NCBI GenBank assembly: GCA_021160245.1
Contig: JAGHCW010000135.1
Location: 1-21,947 of the forward strand
Length of the DNA stretch: 21,947 nt
From: a bacterium
GTDB taxonomy: Bacteria; B130-G9
Reading direction: 5' to 3'
Made by a program: the position numbers and the translations under genes. This document shows, piece after piece, positions 8,815 to 16,888 of this stretch; position 1 is the stretch's first letter; the number at the start of each line of letters is the position of its first letter. Below the pieces are notes generated by a model that saw nothing but the letters and a program-made list of their open reading frames with translations, was not told where the DNA came from and did not search any database.

Positions 8815-8833
8815 TCATGTCGCGCATTAGGCT
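8804..8833 (+). promoter_or_regulatory. Predicted promoter of the second subtilase gene
   Basis: A perfect TTGACA (8804-8809) is followed after 18 bp by TAGGCT (8828-8833), a weak -10 that keeps the key T, A and final T. The predicted leader is about 40 nt long, ending in GGGAGAAG just before ATG 8879. The -35 lies inside a perfect palindrome, listed separately. Confidence 0.4.
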
Positions 8834-8878
8834 ACATGAGAAACCTGGCCAACATTAAACACGTAGAAGTGGGAGAAG

Positions 8879-11194
8879 ATGAGAAACAAGGTCCTGTTTG
8901 CCGCCCTGTTTTGCTGTATTATTGCATCTGCGTTCTTTCCTGCAAACGCAGCTGAATGTCCTAAACTCGACATCTTGCTGAAACCAATTCTGCGAACGCC
9001 TCTCGCAGAGCCCGTTCAGTTGCGCACTTTCCTGATCGCTCGAGGCATCAGCTTCAGCACAGATGATGGCGCCTTGAAGGTGGGAATGGTCATGAAGGCC
9101 AAGGATGAGTCGAGCGCCTCAAAGCTTGCAGAGGGCGTGCGCCTTCTCGGGGGCAAAGTGGGCTCTGTCTTTAGCAAGTTCGTTACCGCAAGAGTTCCGG
9201 TCTCTGCCATTCATGCTCTATCGGAAATCGAGTCCCTGCAATTTGCCGAGGCGGCGAGGCGCGTTAGGCCTGATCTGAACAAGAGCGTGCCGGCTTGCAG
9301 AGGCGACCTCGCTGGGTGGGGGATTAACCTCTCTCTTCCGTACAAAGGAAGTGGCGTCGTCGTTGGCGTAGTAGATAGCGGCATCGATTGGACGCATCCC
9401 GATTTCTGCAACGAGGACGGCAGCTCGAGGATACTTGCGATATGGGACCAGACATCCTCACAAGACAGCCCGCCTGCCGGATTCTCTTACGGAACCGAGG
9501 TCACTCCACCGTTCTCCGGAGGAACTGGTCTTGACCAGGATGGTCATGGGACCCACGTAATGAGCATTGCGGCAGGAAATGGCAACGCCGGAGCGGGGAT
9601 GTCCGGAATGGCGCCCGCGGCCGACCTCGTTTTCGTCAAAATGTCTTTGATGTATGAGCAGGGGATTGACCACATGCTCGACGGCGTTAATTATATCTTC
9701 CAAAAGGCTAAGAGCTTGGGGCTTCCGGCGGCTGTGAATCTCTCGCTTGGTTTTACGGGTGGCTCTCATGACGGAACCTCGATCGCGTGCCAGGCAATTG
9801 ACGCCTTAACTGGGCCGGGGAGGATAATCGTCAACTCGGCTGGCAATGAAGCACGTTACAGCACTGGTTATGAATACATCTATATGCACGTGGGATTCGA
9901 GGCGACCCAAGAGGAACAGACATTCGCCTTCGCTCTCTATGATGATGAAGGTTCTGCGGAGATTTGGTACGAGCCGCCCGGAAGCATTCAGGTGTCGTTG
10001 GGAGCCACAAGCTCCTTCGGAGATACTGTGGAGCATGGGGTATTTATCCAGCCGGGAGAATCGATTTACGGTCGATACATAGCTGATCCATATTGGGGCC
10101 TAATCTGCCAATATGACATCGACGCAACCGAGACCGCGAATCCTAACAACGCCTCTCGGCACATCATCATAACGCTTAAGCCCGATTGGCTCGCAATGCA
10201 GCTCTTTAAATGGACGGTCACCGTCAAGGGTGACTGCTACTTCGACGCATGGCCCAGCGAGGGCAGCTATATGTTCTTCGTCGGGGAGGGATACGATGTC
10301 CATACTGGTGATAGCAGACTCTCACTTACCTATCCGGCATTCGCCAAGGAGGTCATTACCGTTGGCTCATACGTCTCGAAAAACGAGTGGCAGGACGTTA
10401 CCGGAAGCTGGCAACACTTGCCCGAAGCGAGGATCGGATACATCTCGGACTTCAGCAGCTGGGGCCCGACTAGAAGACCCGAGTTCACAGGACCCAAGCC
10501 CGAAATCTGCGCGCCCGGCCAGTATATTGCAGCCGCGCTCTCGGCCCAGGCCCTTGCCAGTGGCGAGTTCGATGACCGTCGGGAAGTATTGACGCACGAT
10601 TACGATTACGCGCTTTTTGCAGGAACAAGCATGTCAGCCCCTCATGTAACCGGTGCGGTAGCTTTGCTTCTTCAGAACAACCCAGACCTGACGCCGGACG
10701 ATATAGAACAAATACTCGCAGACAGCGCTGTGGCCGATTCGTTCACCGGCGATGTGCACAATGACATCTATGGTTATGGCAAACTAGATATACATGACGC
10801 CCTTCGGCAGGTGGATTCGGGCGGCACGAAGGCTTTTGGAATAGACGTTCAGGCCGACTACTCCTCATACGAGAGCGGAGACGACATGGATATACTTTGT
10901 CAGGCGGCAAACATGGGACCTGAGCGGGCAGTCGATTTTGGGATGGCGCTACTCGACCCAGACGGCGCCCTCTGGTTTTGGCCAAACTGGACGACCGACT
11001 TCCTCGTTATGCGTCTTGTCATTCCCGGAGACTTCCACGCTCGCGACTTCATGCTTGACAGCATCGCAGTTGAGGCCGGCTCCGGTCCATGCACAACGGA
11101 CGGGACATACTACATCTTCGCCGGTTTCCTTGACCCAGATACGGGCCAGGGATTAACTGACCTCGCCATCTCCCCGGTCCAACTTGGGCTCTAG
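8879..11194 (+). CDS. Secreted subtilisin-like (S8) protease with an inserted beta domain and C-terminal module
   Basis: A 771-residue exported serine protease. The signal peptide is MRNKVLFAALFCCIIASAFF followed by PANA. A propeptide-like region runs to about 140. The catalytic residues are Asp166 (VVDSGID), His223 (DGHGTHV), Asn323 (NSAGNE) and Ser584 (AGTSMSAPHVTG), so the triad and oxyanion residue are complete. Asn to Ser spans about 260 residues against about 66 in subtilisin. Residues about 330-490 are therefore an insertion, rich in beta-type sequence, placed like the jelly-roll of clostridial Csp proteases. Residues about 650-771 are the module shared with three other secreted proteins here (VDFGMA 685-690, FWPNW 700-704). 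The ATG has GGGAG 3-4 nt upstream, rather close. The gene is divergent from the giant subtilase and 33 bp before plsY, so readthrough into plsY is possible. The substrate is unknown. Confidence 0.95.
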   Translation: MRNKVLFAALFCCIIASAFFPANAAECPKLDILLKPILRTPLAEPVQLRTFLIARGISFSTDDGALKVGMVMKAKDESSASKLAEGVRLLGGKVGSVFSKFVTARVPVSAIHALSEIESLQFAEAARRVRPDLNKSVPACRGDLAGWGINLSLPYKGSGVVVGVVDSGIDWTHPDFCNEDGSSRILAIWDQTSSQDSPPAGFSYGTEVTPPFSGGTGLDQDGHGTHVMSIAAGNGNAGAGMSGMAPAADLVFVKMSLMYEQGIDHMLDGVNYIFQKAKSLGLPAAVNLSLGFTGGSHDGTSIACQAIDALTGPGRIIVNSAGNEARYSTGYEYIYMHVGFEATQEEQTFAFALYDDEGSAEIWYEPPGSIQVSLGATSSFGDTVEHGVFIQPGESIYGRYIADPYWGLICQYDIDATETANPNNASRHIIITLKPDWLAMQLFKWTVTVKGDCYFDAWPSEGSYMFFVGEGYDVHTGDSRLSLTYPAFAKEVITVGSYVSKNEWQDVTGSWQHLPEARIGYISDFSSWGPTRRPEFTGPKPEICAPGQYIAAALSAQALASGEFDDRREVLTHDYDYALFAGTSMSAPHVTGAVALLLQNNPDLTPDDIEQILADSAVADSFTGDVHNDIYGYGKLDIHDALRQVDSGGTKAFGIDVQADYSSYESGDDMDILCQAANMGPERAVDFGMALLDPDGALWFWPNWTTDFLVMRLVIPGDFHARDFMLDSIAVEAGSGPCTTDGTYYIFAGFLDPDTGQGLTDLAISPVQLGL

Positions 11195-11227
11195 ACAATC
11201 GTATGACGACAATGGAGATCGGATAGA

Positions 11228-11827
11228 ATGATCCTCGGAATCGCTGCCGTCATCGGCGCGTATCTCGTCGGCTCAATACCGTTTGGGCTAATTGTCGGCA
11301 AGATAATGGCCGGAAGCGACGTCCGACAGAAGGGCAGCGGCAACATAGGCGCGACAAATGTCATGCGCGCCGCCGGCAAGACCGCGGGCATCATCACTCT
11401 GCTTCTGGATATAGTTAAAGGATACATTGCGGTTCTGGGCGCTCAGACGCTGGCGCCTCAGCCCAATTCGCTCATTCCGCTCTATGCTAGTATCGCCGTC
11501 CTTTTGGGCCACTGCTTCCCGATATACCTAAGGTTCCGAGGCGGCAAGGGCGTCGCAACCGCGCTCGGCATATTCCTGCGGCTCGCCCCGGTATTAGTCC
11601 TAATCGCGCTCGGCATATTCATCGTGGTGGTCGCGATAACGAGATTCGTCTCGGTGGGCTCTATAATAGCGGTTCTTTCGGTGCCCATCATAATCGGGCT
11701 GGCCGGTGGGAAGGTCTCTTCGATTGCCCTCTCATCCGCGATAGCCGCTCTCGTCATCGCCAAGCACAACAAAAACATTGCGAGATTGATACGAGGCGAG
11801 GAAAACAAGCTGGACGGCTCGAAATAA
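11228..11827 (+). CDS. plsY: Acyl-phosphate:glycerol-3-phosphate acyltransferase PlsY
   Basis: An inner-membrane enzyme that moves an acyl group from acyl-phosphate to the sn-1 position of glycerol 3-phosphate, giving lysophosphatidic acid, the first step of bacterial phospholipid synthesis. The 199-residue length is normal. The family motifs are all present: SGNIGATN (37-44), GHCFPIYLRFRGGKGVAT (94-111, including the Gly-rich phosphate-binding part) and HNKNIARLIRGEE (180-192). About five hydrophobic segments alternate with these loops. GGAG about 9-10 nt before ATG 11228 supports the start. The gene follows the subtilase by 33 bp and converges with a glycosyltransferase gene. PlsX, which makes the acyl-phosphate, is not in the window. 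Confidence 0.97.
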   Translation: MILGIAAVIGAYLVGSIPFGLIVGKIMAGSDVRQKGSGNIGATNVMRAAGKTAGIITLLLDIVKGYIAVLGAQTLAPQPNSLIPLYASIAVLLGHCFPIYLRFRGGKGVATALGIFLRLAPVLVLIALGIFIVVVAITRFVSVGSIIAVLSVPIIIGLAGGKVSSIALSSAIAALVIAKHNKNIARLIRGEENKLDGSK

Positions 11828-11840
11828 AGGATGATATAGA

Positions 11841-11874
11841 TTTAGGACGGTCGCACCTTCTTGCCCCGTCTAAA
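11841..11874. terminator. Hairpin between convergent plsY and the glycosyltransferase gene
   Basis: TTTAGGACGG (11841-11850) and CCGTCTAAA (11866-11874) pair with one bulge across a 15-nt loop, in the 53-bp gap between two facing stop codons. No clear T run follows on either strand; only the A/T ends of the stem do. It may serve as a weak two-way terminator. Confidence 0.3.
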
Positions 11875-11880
11875 AGCGGA

Positions 11881-12636
11881 CTATTTGCGCGCTCGAGGCT
11901 TCAGGTAGAGGGGATCGTGGGTGAGTCCGATCCTCTTGAGGAGGAACCTCAACACAGATATGAGCGTCATCGTCCCATAGACGACAGATCGCTTGAAACT
12001 GATGCTGGACGCCTCGGCCGCGTACCTACACGGAACGGGGACATCGCCAATCCTGAAGCCGAAAAAGACCGCCTGGGTTATAAACTGGCTATCAAATACA
12101 AAATCATCTGAATTGTTCAAAAACGGTATGGTCTCAAGAACATCCCTTCGGTACGCTCGATAGCCGGTGTGCAAATCGCCCAGGTTCTGCCCCAAAGCAA
12201 CGTTCTCGATAAATGTCAGAACGCGGTTAAATAAATACTTATACTTCGGCATCCCGCTATTTAGGGCCTCTGCCCTGGTTCTGATTCGAGAGCCCAGCAC
12301 AACGTCGCAGACATCGTCTTTAATGAAGCCAACCATGAAAGGAACAAGCCTGCTATCGTATTGGTAGTCGGGATGAACCATCACGATGATGTCCGCGCCC
12401 GACTTGAGCGCCTCTTGATAACACGTCTTCTGGTTTGCGCCGTATCCCCGATTCTCATCGTGCACGATGACGCGCAGCCCGAGCTGCTCTGCTATCTCCA
12501 CAGTCCTGTCCGTGCTCTTGTCATCGACCACAATAATCTCATCAAAAGCCTTTCTAGGAAGGTCCTGCACCGTCTTCAGAAGCGTCATTTCAGCGTTGAA
12601 CGCCGGCATCACAACTACAATCTTTGGCCGATTCAA
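11881..12636 (-). CDS. Family 2 glycosyltransferase, polyprenyl-phosphate (DPM1-like) sugar transferase type
   Basis: A GT-A fold enzyme of 251 residues that likely moves a sugar from a nucleotide donor to a lipid phosphate or glycan at the inner face of the membrane. Visible motifs: [10 protein letters not shown] at the start, [10 protein letters not shown] (DD at 38-39, nucleotide binding), [16 protein letters not shown] (88-94, metal/donor site) and [13 protein letters not shown], typical of the DPM1/DPG group. There is no long C-terminal membrane region. The open frame extends to an ATG at 12756, but that ATG lies in the terminator of the upstream gene and has no ribosome binding site. 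TTG 12636, with AAGGAG 6 nt upstream, gives a typical family start ([16 protein letters not shown]). Donor and acceptor are unknown. The gene converges with plsY. Confidence 0.88.
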   Translation of the reverse strand: MNRPKIVVVMPAFNAEMTLLKTVQDLPRKAFDEIIVVDDKSTDRTVEIAEQLGLRVIVHDENRGYGANQKTCYQEALKSGADIIVMVHPDYQYDSRLVPFMVGFIKDDVCDVVLGSRIRTRAEALNSGMPKYKYLFNRVLTFIENVALGQNLGDLHTGYRAYRRDVLETIPFLNNSDDFVFDSQFITQAVFFGFRIGDVPVPCRYAAEASSISFKRSVVYGTMTLISVLRFLLKRIGLTHDPLYLKPRARK

Positions 12637-12642
12637 TTGCCG

Positions 12643-12648
12643 CTCCTT
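12643..12648 (-). promoter_or_regulatory. Ribosome binding site that decides the TTG start of the glycosyltransferase
   Basis: AAGGAG on the minus strand sits 6 nt before TTG 12636. A second AGGAG lies just upstream of it. No in-frame ATG downstream has a comparable site before the VVVMPAFN motif. Confidence 0.6.
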
Positions 12649-12735
12649 CTCCTGAATGCCCTCTGCAAACCCGCGCGGAATATGAAGCTTGACCGCGCCT
12701 TCATATCTAAATGGACTTGGAGACGCATTCCGAGC

Positions 12736-12769
12736 AAAAACTCGCGCCGACCACATCGGCCGACGCGAG
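12736..12769 (-). terminator. Rho-independent terminator of the double-propeller gene
   Basis: On the minus strand CTCGCGTCGGCC (12758-12769) pairs with GGTCGGCGCGAG (12741-12752) through 12 positions (10 Watson-Crick pairs plus 2 mismatch/wobble positions) around the loop GATGT. TTTTT (12736-12740) follows at once. It lies about 50 bp after the stop codon at 12819 and just before the glycosyltransferase gene, separating the two transcripts. Confidence 0.85.
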
Positions 12770-12818
12770 TTTGCCTATTTCGGTTGATCTATGCTATTTG
12801 GCTTTCTGACTACTTAGA

Positions 12819-15350
12819 CTATGGAACTGCCGGACCTCTAAACTCCCAGTCGGCCTCTGATATGTCGCTCATAAGTTCAAGCCCCGCCGCATTCGGATCG
12901 GCACAAGCGGCCATCCAAGTGTAATTGCCATAAAGATCTTCATCTTCACCCAGAATGGTGTTAAACAGCTCGACCTTATCGTATCTCTGCCCGGGCTGAA
13001 GAACCATGTTCAGTCCCTCGAATTGGTCGGTGAAATCCGCGGGGAACTTGAAGAACAATAGGCTGCCTAGCGGTGTCCGGATAGCAGTATAGAGCGTGAT
13101 TTCCTGCGGAATCTGCGTATTGTTGGCCAGCGTAAGGAGAACTGATAGCTGCTGACTCGGTATGATGATAGAATTCTGCACCTCTATAATCACCGTAACA
13201 GGAAATTTATTCACATTCGGTCCCGGCATAGAGAGCATGAACGGCAACATTGTGCGGGCGCCATTCAAATCAGTCACGACGAAATCATAGCCATGCAAGG
13301 TCGGAAGCAGAGTGGTTTGGAATTCGTATGTCCCGTCATTGGCCTGACCATCCGCGAGCGTCATTTCCTGTCGGATCCCGTCCACATTGACACATATATC
13401 CGGCTCGACTGCCACTTCCGGGTTCGCGTAACTGACCGAATAGGTGAATACGGTATCCAAAACGCCCGATTGTGGATCAACGGTTCCATCCGCCAAGGAC
13501 GGGAAACTGGGTGAGGTAAATTCCGTGATCCCGGTCTGGCATCCAACATAAACCACGCCACTTGATGTCTGAAGAACCGAGCTGCAAACATCAGTTAGTA
13601 GCCCGCTGAATGCTGACGAGTACCTGACCGATGTGTCCGCGCTGAACGCAACGAGGCCATCCTTCGTCGAGAGATAGATGGCGCCATCGGCCGACGCGTG
13701 GATATCCCTGATCTCGTTGTCTGCGAGCATGCTATCGTGCGTGTGGTATTGCCGCCAGATATTCCCGTCCGTAACGCCGAAGCCGGTCGTCGTGCCAACG
13801 AGTACACTGCCGTCTGCCGCTTCCTCAATGCAGAACACGTTGTCGCCGGGTATGTTGCTATTATTCGTGTCCATGGGGAACCAGAAAGGCTTATTGTAGG
13901 AGAATATTCCCTGCCCATTACTTCCAGCCCAGACCCTGCCGTCGCTAAGAACCTCAATGCAGGTAAATTGAGCAATGGGAGGCAAGTCCGGAACATCCCA
14001 AACGCCATTGCTGAAATAGTGAAGACTGGATGGTGTCATGAAGTTCTGAACAGCAGCCCAAAGCACGCCGTCGGGGCCGTAGCCAAAATCGACGACATCG
14101 CCGGACGGGAAGTTCCCAAGCGCCGAGGAGTAGTTCTCAAAAGCCACGCCATCGAAGTGAGACACACCGTCAGCAGTACCAAACCACAATGAACCGTCCG
14201 TTGCCACCTGAATGGCCGAGACCATATTATTCAGAAGGTCACTATTCTCCGCTGTGTAACTGGTCCAAGTATCGTCATCCTTGCAGACAACGCCTCCACC
14301 TAATATCGCAAACCAGACCTTGCCCTCGTTGTCCTCAACGATTCTGCTAATTTGACCGGACAGCATCGGATGGTGCGAGTGCGGTCGAAGCGTCCATGCT
14401 CCACCGATAAACGATGCCGTTCCGCTAGGGCCTCCTACCCAAAGCGCTCCGTCCGGGGCGAAGCCAAGCGCGCTTATGTTGTTGTCTGGAAGATCGGTTG
14501 TGTCAACATTCATTACCGTCCAATCGGCGCCATCAAAGTGCAACAGCCCAGCAGGATGTCCCGCATAAACATCGCCGGTTGGGCTCACTGCGATTGACGA
14601 GATCATCGGCAGCATCATCGGCGTATTGGTTCCGTCAAACACCTCCCATACATCAACACCATCGAATGAGATGATGCCACCATAAGTCGCCATCCAGACC
14701 TTGCCATCAGGCCCAAATGCAATGTCCCTAACGTTCAGGCCATCTCCAGGAGTTAGCCCACTGTTCGACTCGTCATAAACCGTCCAATCCAAGCCGTCAA
14801 AGAAGCAAACGCCACCCTCTGTTCCGGCCCAGACATTCCCGTCCCCGTCAACCGCTATGACGTTAGTGATGCTAAGCATTGGCGTCCCCAAGATGAGATG
14901 CTTCTGCCAAGAATCACCATCATAGGAATACAAACCATCGGTCGTCCCAGCCCAGACCATCCCATCGGCGCCAATGGCAATCGCCTTGCCACCATCAACG
15001 TCTAGCTCCGAATTCTCCGCCAGATACCGAGTGATGGTTCCATCTGGGAGCCTCGACGCGAAGCCCTTATCCATTGCCGCCCATAGAGTACCATCGGTAG
15101 CCACTGCCACGGCATTCCCGAGCGAGCATGGCAGGCCGTCTGCGCTCGTATAAACGGTGAACTCAGTCGCGCTCGCGTCGTATTCCACCAGACCACCTTG
15201 AGCGGCAATCCAGACGGTATCCCCGTCAAATGCGAATCCATTAGCCGTCACAGGATTGGAGTAGTTAGCCCAATCCGCCGAGGCCATTCCGCCAAAACCG
15301 ATGCAAAAAAACACCGCAAACAGCGTTAAACAACTTGCCATCCGTCCCAC
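12819..15350 (-). CDS. Secreted double seven-bladed beta-propeller protein (two-component-regulator propeller type)
   Basis: An 843-residue exported protein. After a signal peptide (MGRMASCLTLFAVFFCIGFG then GMASA), 14 repeats of about 43 residues carry the signature DGxVWxGTxxGxxxFDGxxW, with the DG turn near residues 42, 86, 129, 170, 215, 259, 300, 342, 385, 427, 470, 513, 556 and 598. Fourteen blades suit two seven-bladed propellers, as in the sensor region of hybrid two-component proteins. Here no membrane segment, kinase or regulator domain follows. An Ig-like region (about 618-706, NDGTYEFQTTL) and the shared C-terminal module (about 714-843) end the protein. The start is taken as GTG 15350, with GGAGG 6 nt upstream. 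ATG 15341, nine bases on, is the alternative; the open frame to 15386 has no such site. A ligand- or polymer-binding surface role is inferred only. Confidence 0.88.
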   Translation of the reverse strand: MGRMASCLTLFAVFFCIGFGGMASADWANYSNPVTANGFAFDGDTVWIAAQGGLVEYDASATEFTVYTSADGLPCSLGNAVAVATDGTLWAAMDKGFASRLPDGTITRYLAENSELDVDGGKAIAIGADGMVWAGTTDGLYSYDGDSWQKHLILGTPMLSITNVIAVDGDGNVWAGTEGGVCFFDGLDWTVYDESNSGLTPGDGLNVRDIAFGPDGKVWMATYGGIISFDGVDVWEVFDGTNTPMMLPMISSIAVSPTGDVYAGHPAGLLHFDGADWTVMNVDTTDLPDNNISALGFAPDGALWVGGPSGTASFIGGAWTLRPHSHHPMLSGQISRIVEDNEGKVWFAILGGGVVCKDDDTWTSYTAENSDLLNNMVSAIQVATDGSLWFGTADGVSHFDGVAFENYSSALGNFPSGDVVDFGYGPDGVLWAAVQNFMTPSSLHYFSNGVWDVPDLPPIAQFTCIEVLSDGRVWAGSNGQGIFSYNKPFWFPMDTNNSNIPGDNVFCIEEAADGSVLVGTTTGFGVTDGNIWRQYHTHDSMLADNEIRDIHASADGAIYLSTKDGLVAFSADTSVRYSSAFSGLLTDVCSSVLQTSSGVVYVGCQTGITEFTSPSFPSLADGTVDPQSGVLDTVFTYSVSYANPEVAVEPDICVNVDGIRQEMTLADGQANDGTYEFQTTLLPTLHGYDFVVTDLNGARTMLPFMLSMPGPNVNKFPVTVIIEVQNSIIIPSQQLSVLLTLANNTQIPQEITLYTAIRTPLGSLLFFKFPADFTDQFEGLNMVLQPGQRYDKVELFNTILGEDEDLYGNYTWMAACADPNAAGLELMSDISEADWEFRGPAVP

Positions 15351-15356
15351 TGCATT

Positions 15357-15361
15357 CCTCC
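15357..15361 (-). promoter_or_regulatory. Ribosome binding site for the GTG start at 15350
   Basis: GGAGG on the minus strand lies 6 nt before GTG 15350. It is worth listing because an out-of-frame ATG lies in the spacer, and the in-frame ATG at 15341 has only GGGACGG before it. Confidence 0.55.
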
Positions 15362-15416
15362 CTCTTAAGTGAGCCTCTATCCACAAACAACAAAATATAT
15401 AAACCCTAACTAACAG

Positions 15417-15445
15417 ATATTACGGGATTAGGACATGATCTTCAA
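15417..15445 (-). promoter_or_regulatory. Predicted promoter of the double-propeller gene
   Basis: TTGAAG (15440-15445) and TAATAT (15417-15422) are separated by 17 bp on the minus strand, within the 131-bp gap after the acyltransferase gene. The leader would be about 60 nt long. Confidence 0.4.
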
Positions 15446-15481
15446 GGGCGATTTCGTAAATTATCCAAATAGTCACTTAGA

Positions 15482-16876
15482 TCAAGACGCGCCCCGCTTA
15501 GCTCGCCTCTTCCTGTGAAATCCCGGGAAACTCTGCTCATACTTCCACCGATCATGCACCCAAAGCCACGCCTCGGGATGTTCACGAATGAATCTCTCGA
15601 ACACCGCATTGTAGGCCGTTGTGTTGATGGTAACGAACTCCTCGTAATCTGAATACGCCTCAGTCGGAATTCGGTCTGAAAGGACAATCTTGTAACGGCC
15701 TCCCGGAAGCGGAATGCCGGCTGCGAAAAGAACCGAGGCGCCGGTCATCTTGGCCAGGGCCGCCGGAAGTGGGGAGCTGGCTATATATTGACCGGCGAGC
15801 TCCACAAAGACGCATTCCTTTTTGTGGACGTTCTGGTCGAATAGCACTGCGACGCATTTTCCGTTCCGAAGCGAACGAACCAGTTCCCTGATTGAGCTAG
15901 ACCTTGTGATGATTGTGGAACCAGCCATCTCTCGGCGCCGATTAACCCATCTGTCAAGATAATGATTATCGAGCGGTCTGGCGAGAGCAACTGGCGGAAA
16001 GCCTGCCTGAGCCATCCCCAGCGGCGAGAGCTCCCAACATCCGAAATGACCTGTGAGAACAATCACGCCCTTGCCTTGTCCATGAGCCCTCTTCATAGCC
16101 TCGAGATTCTCGATCTCAAACAGACCATCCGCGCTCATTCTAACCAATGATGGCAGTCTGGCAAATTCCGCCGCCAGCCGGCCAAGATTCAGAAAGCTGC
16201 GCCTCGCAATCCTGCTCATCGACTCATCTGTCATTTCATCTCCGAAGACGATCTTGAGATTGCGCATTGCGATGCTCCTTCTACGAGGCATCAATCTGAA
16301 GACAGCAGCGGCAAGCGACTCGCCAAGGGCGATTGAGGTCTTACGGGGCAGAATGCGAAGGAAAAGGGCCAGCAGCCTAGCGATGATGTATAGCGTCAGA
16401 TCAATTGCTTCGCTTAAGAGTTGCTTGGAGATGCCCAAAAGTAACCAGCTGGTTAAGACAAATAGCGCAGCGGATGAAGCATAAGCTACCCAGAATCCCA
16501 ATCCGCATGCGCCGGAGAATCGCATACCCCAAGCCAGCCAATGTGTGGCAAGCAAAAGCGCGCATGAGAGCAAAATTGTGGTGATAAGAACTAGGCCCTT
16601 GGGAATCAGTTTTGAGCCTCTGTAAAGGCAAAATGCGGACAGAGCGCCGCTTATGCCCAATAAAAGAACGATACATGGGCTCAAGAATGCCCAGCGCGAG
16701 ATACCGAGGGCCTCCCCGTATTCGCTTAGATACGAGAAACCTGTCAGCATCTTGAGGCCGCTCACCGGTCTGTCGAATATACGGAACCACGGCAGCCAGA
16801 ACGAGGCGATAATGGAAAGGGAGCAAATAACGATAGTCAATCGCTGTAAACGAGCGTTCAAGGCTGGGCTGGGCAT
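15482..16876 (-). CDS. LpxL/HtrB-like lipid A-type acyltransferase with an extra N-terminal membrane domain
   Basis: A 464-residue inner-membrane protein. Residues about 160-460 are a lysophospholipid/lipid A acyltransferase domain, which adds a secondary acyl chain to lipid A or a similar lipid. The marks are HFGCWE (277-282, the HX4E catalytic motif), ARPLDN (about 299-304), LFDQN (about 345-349) and WVHDRWK (about 439-445), in the family order. Before it, residues about 1-150 hold four predicted membrane helices (near 12-33, 64-85, 92-113 and 124-148) that LpxL, normally about 300 residues with one helix, lacks. ATG 16876 has GAGGAG 5 nt upstream; the open frame to 16957 adds only polar sequence. 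The stop is 131 bp before the propeller gene, which has its own promoter. The acyl donor and acceptor cannot be read from the sequence. Confidence 0.9.
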   Translation of the reverse strand: MPSPALNARLQRLTIVICSLSIIASFWLPWFRIFDRPVSGLKMLTGFSYLSEYGEALGISRWAFLSPCIVLLLGISGALSAFCLYRGSKLIPKGLVLITTILLSCALLLATHWLAWGMRFSGACGLGFWVAYASSAALFVLTSWLLLGISKQLLSEAIDLTLYIIARLLALFLRILPRKTSIALGESLAAAVFRLMPRRRSIAMRNLKIVFGDEMTDESMSRIARRSFLNLGRLAAEFARLPSLVRMSADGLFEIENLEAMKRAHGQGKGVIVLTGHFGCWELSPLGMAQAGFPPVALARPLDNHYLDRWVNRRREMAGSTIITRSSSIRELVRSLRNGKCVAVLFDQNVHKKECVFVELAGQYIASSPLPAALAKMTGASVLFAAGIPLPGGRYKIVLSDRIPTEAYSDYEEFVTINTTAYNAVFERFIREHPEAWLWVHDRWKYEQSFPGFHRKRRAKRGAS

Positions 16877-16888
16877 CAGGGCTCCTCT

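Larger units (their letters stand above)
8404..8878. other. 475-bp intergenic region between two divergent subtilase genes
   Basis: I see no gene here. It holds the predicted minus-strand promoter (8494-8520) and a plus-strand promoter with a palindrome (8800-8833). Two small inverted repeats of unknown role are also present: GGACGG/CCGTCC arms at 8573-8578 and 8592-8597, and AGGGC/GCCCT at 8624-8635. Neither is followed by a T run, so they are not obvious terminators. The stretch 8640-8790 shows nothing I can name. Confidence 0.6.

Noticed and set aside
12361-12924. 187-residue plus-strand open frame
   Set aside because: It crosses the terminator and parts of two well-supported minus-strand genes; a shadow frame.
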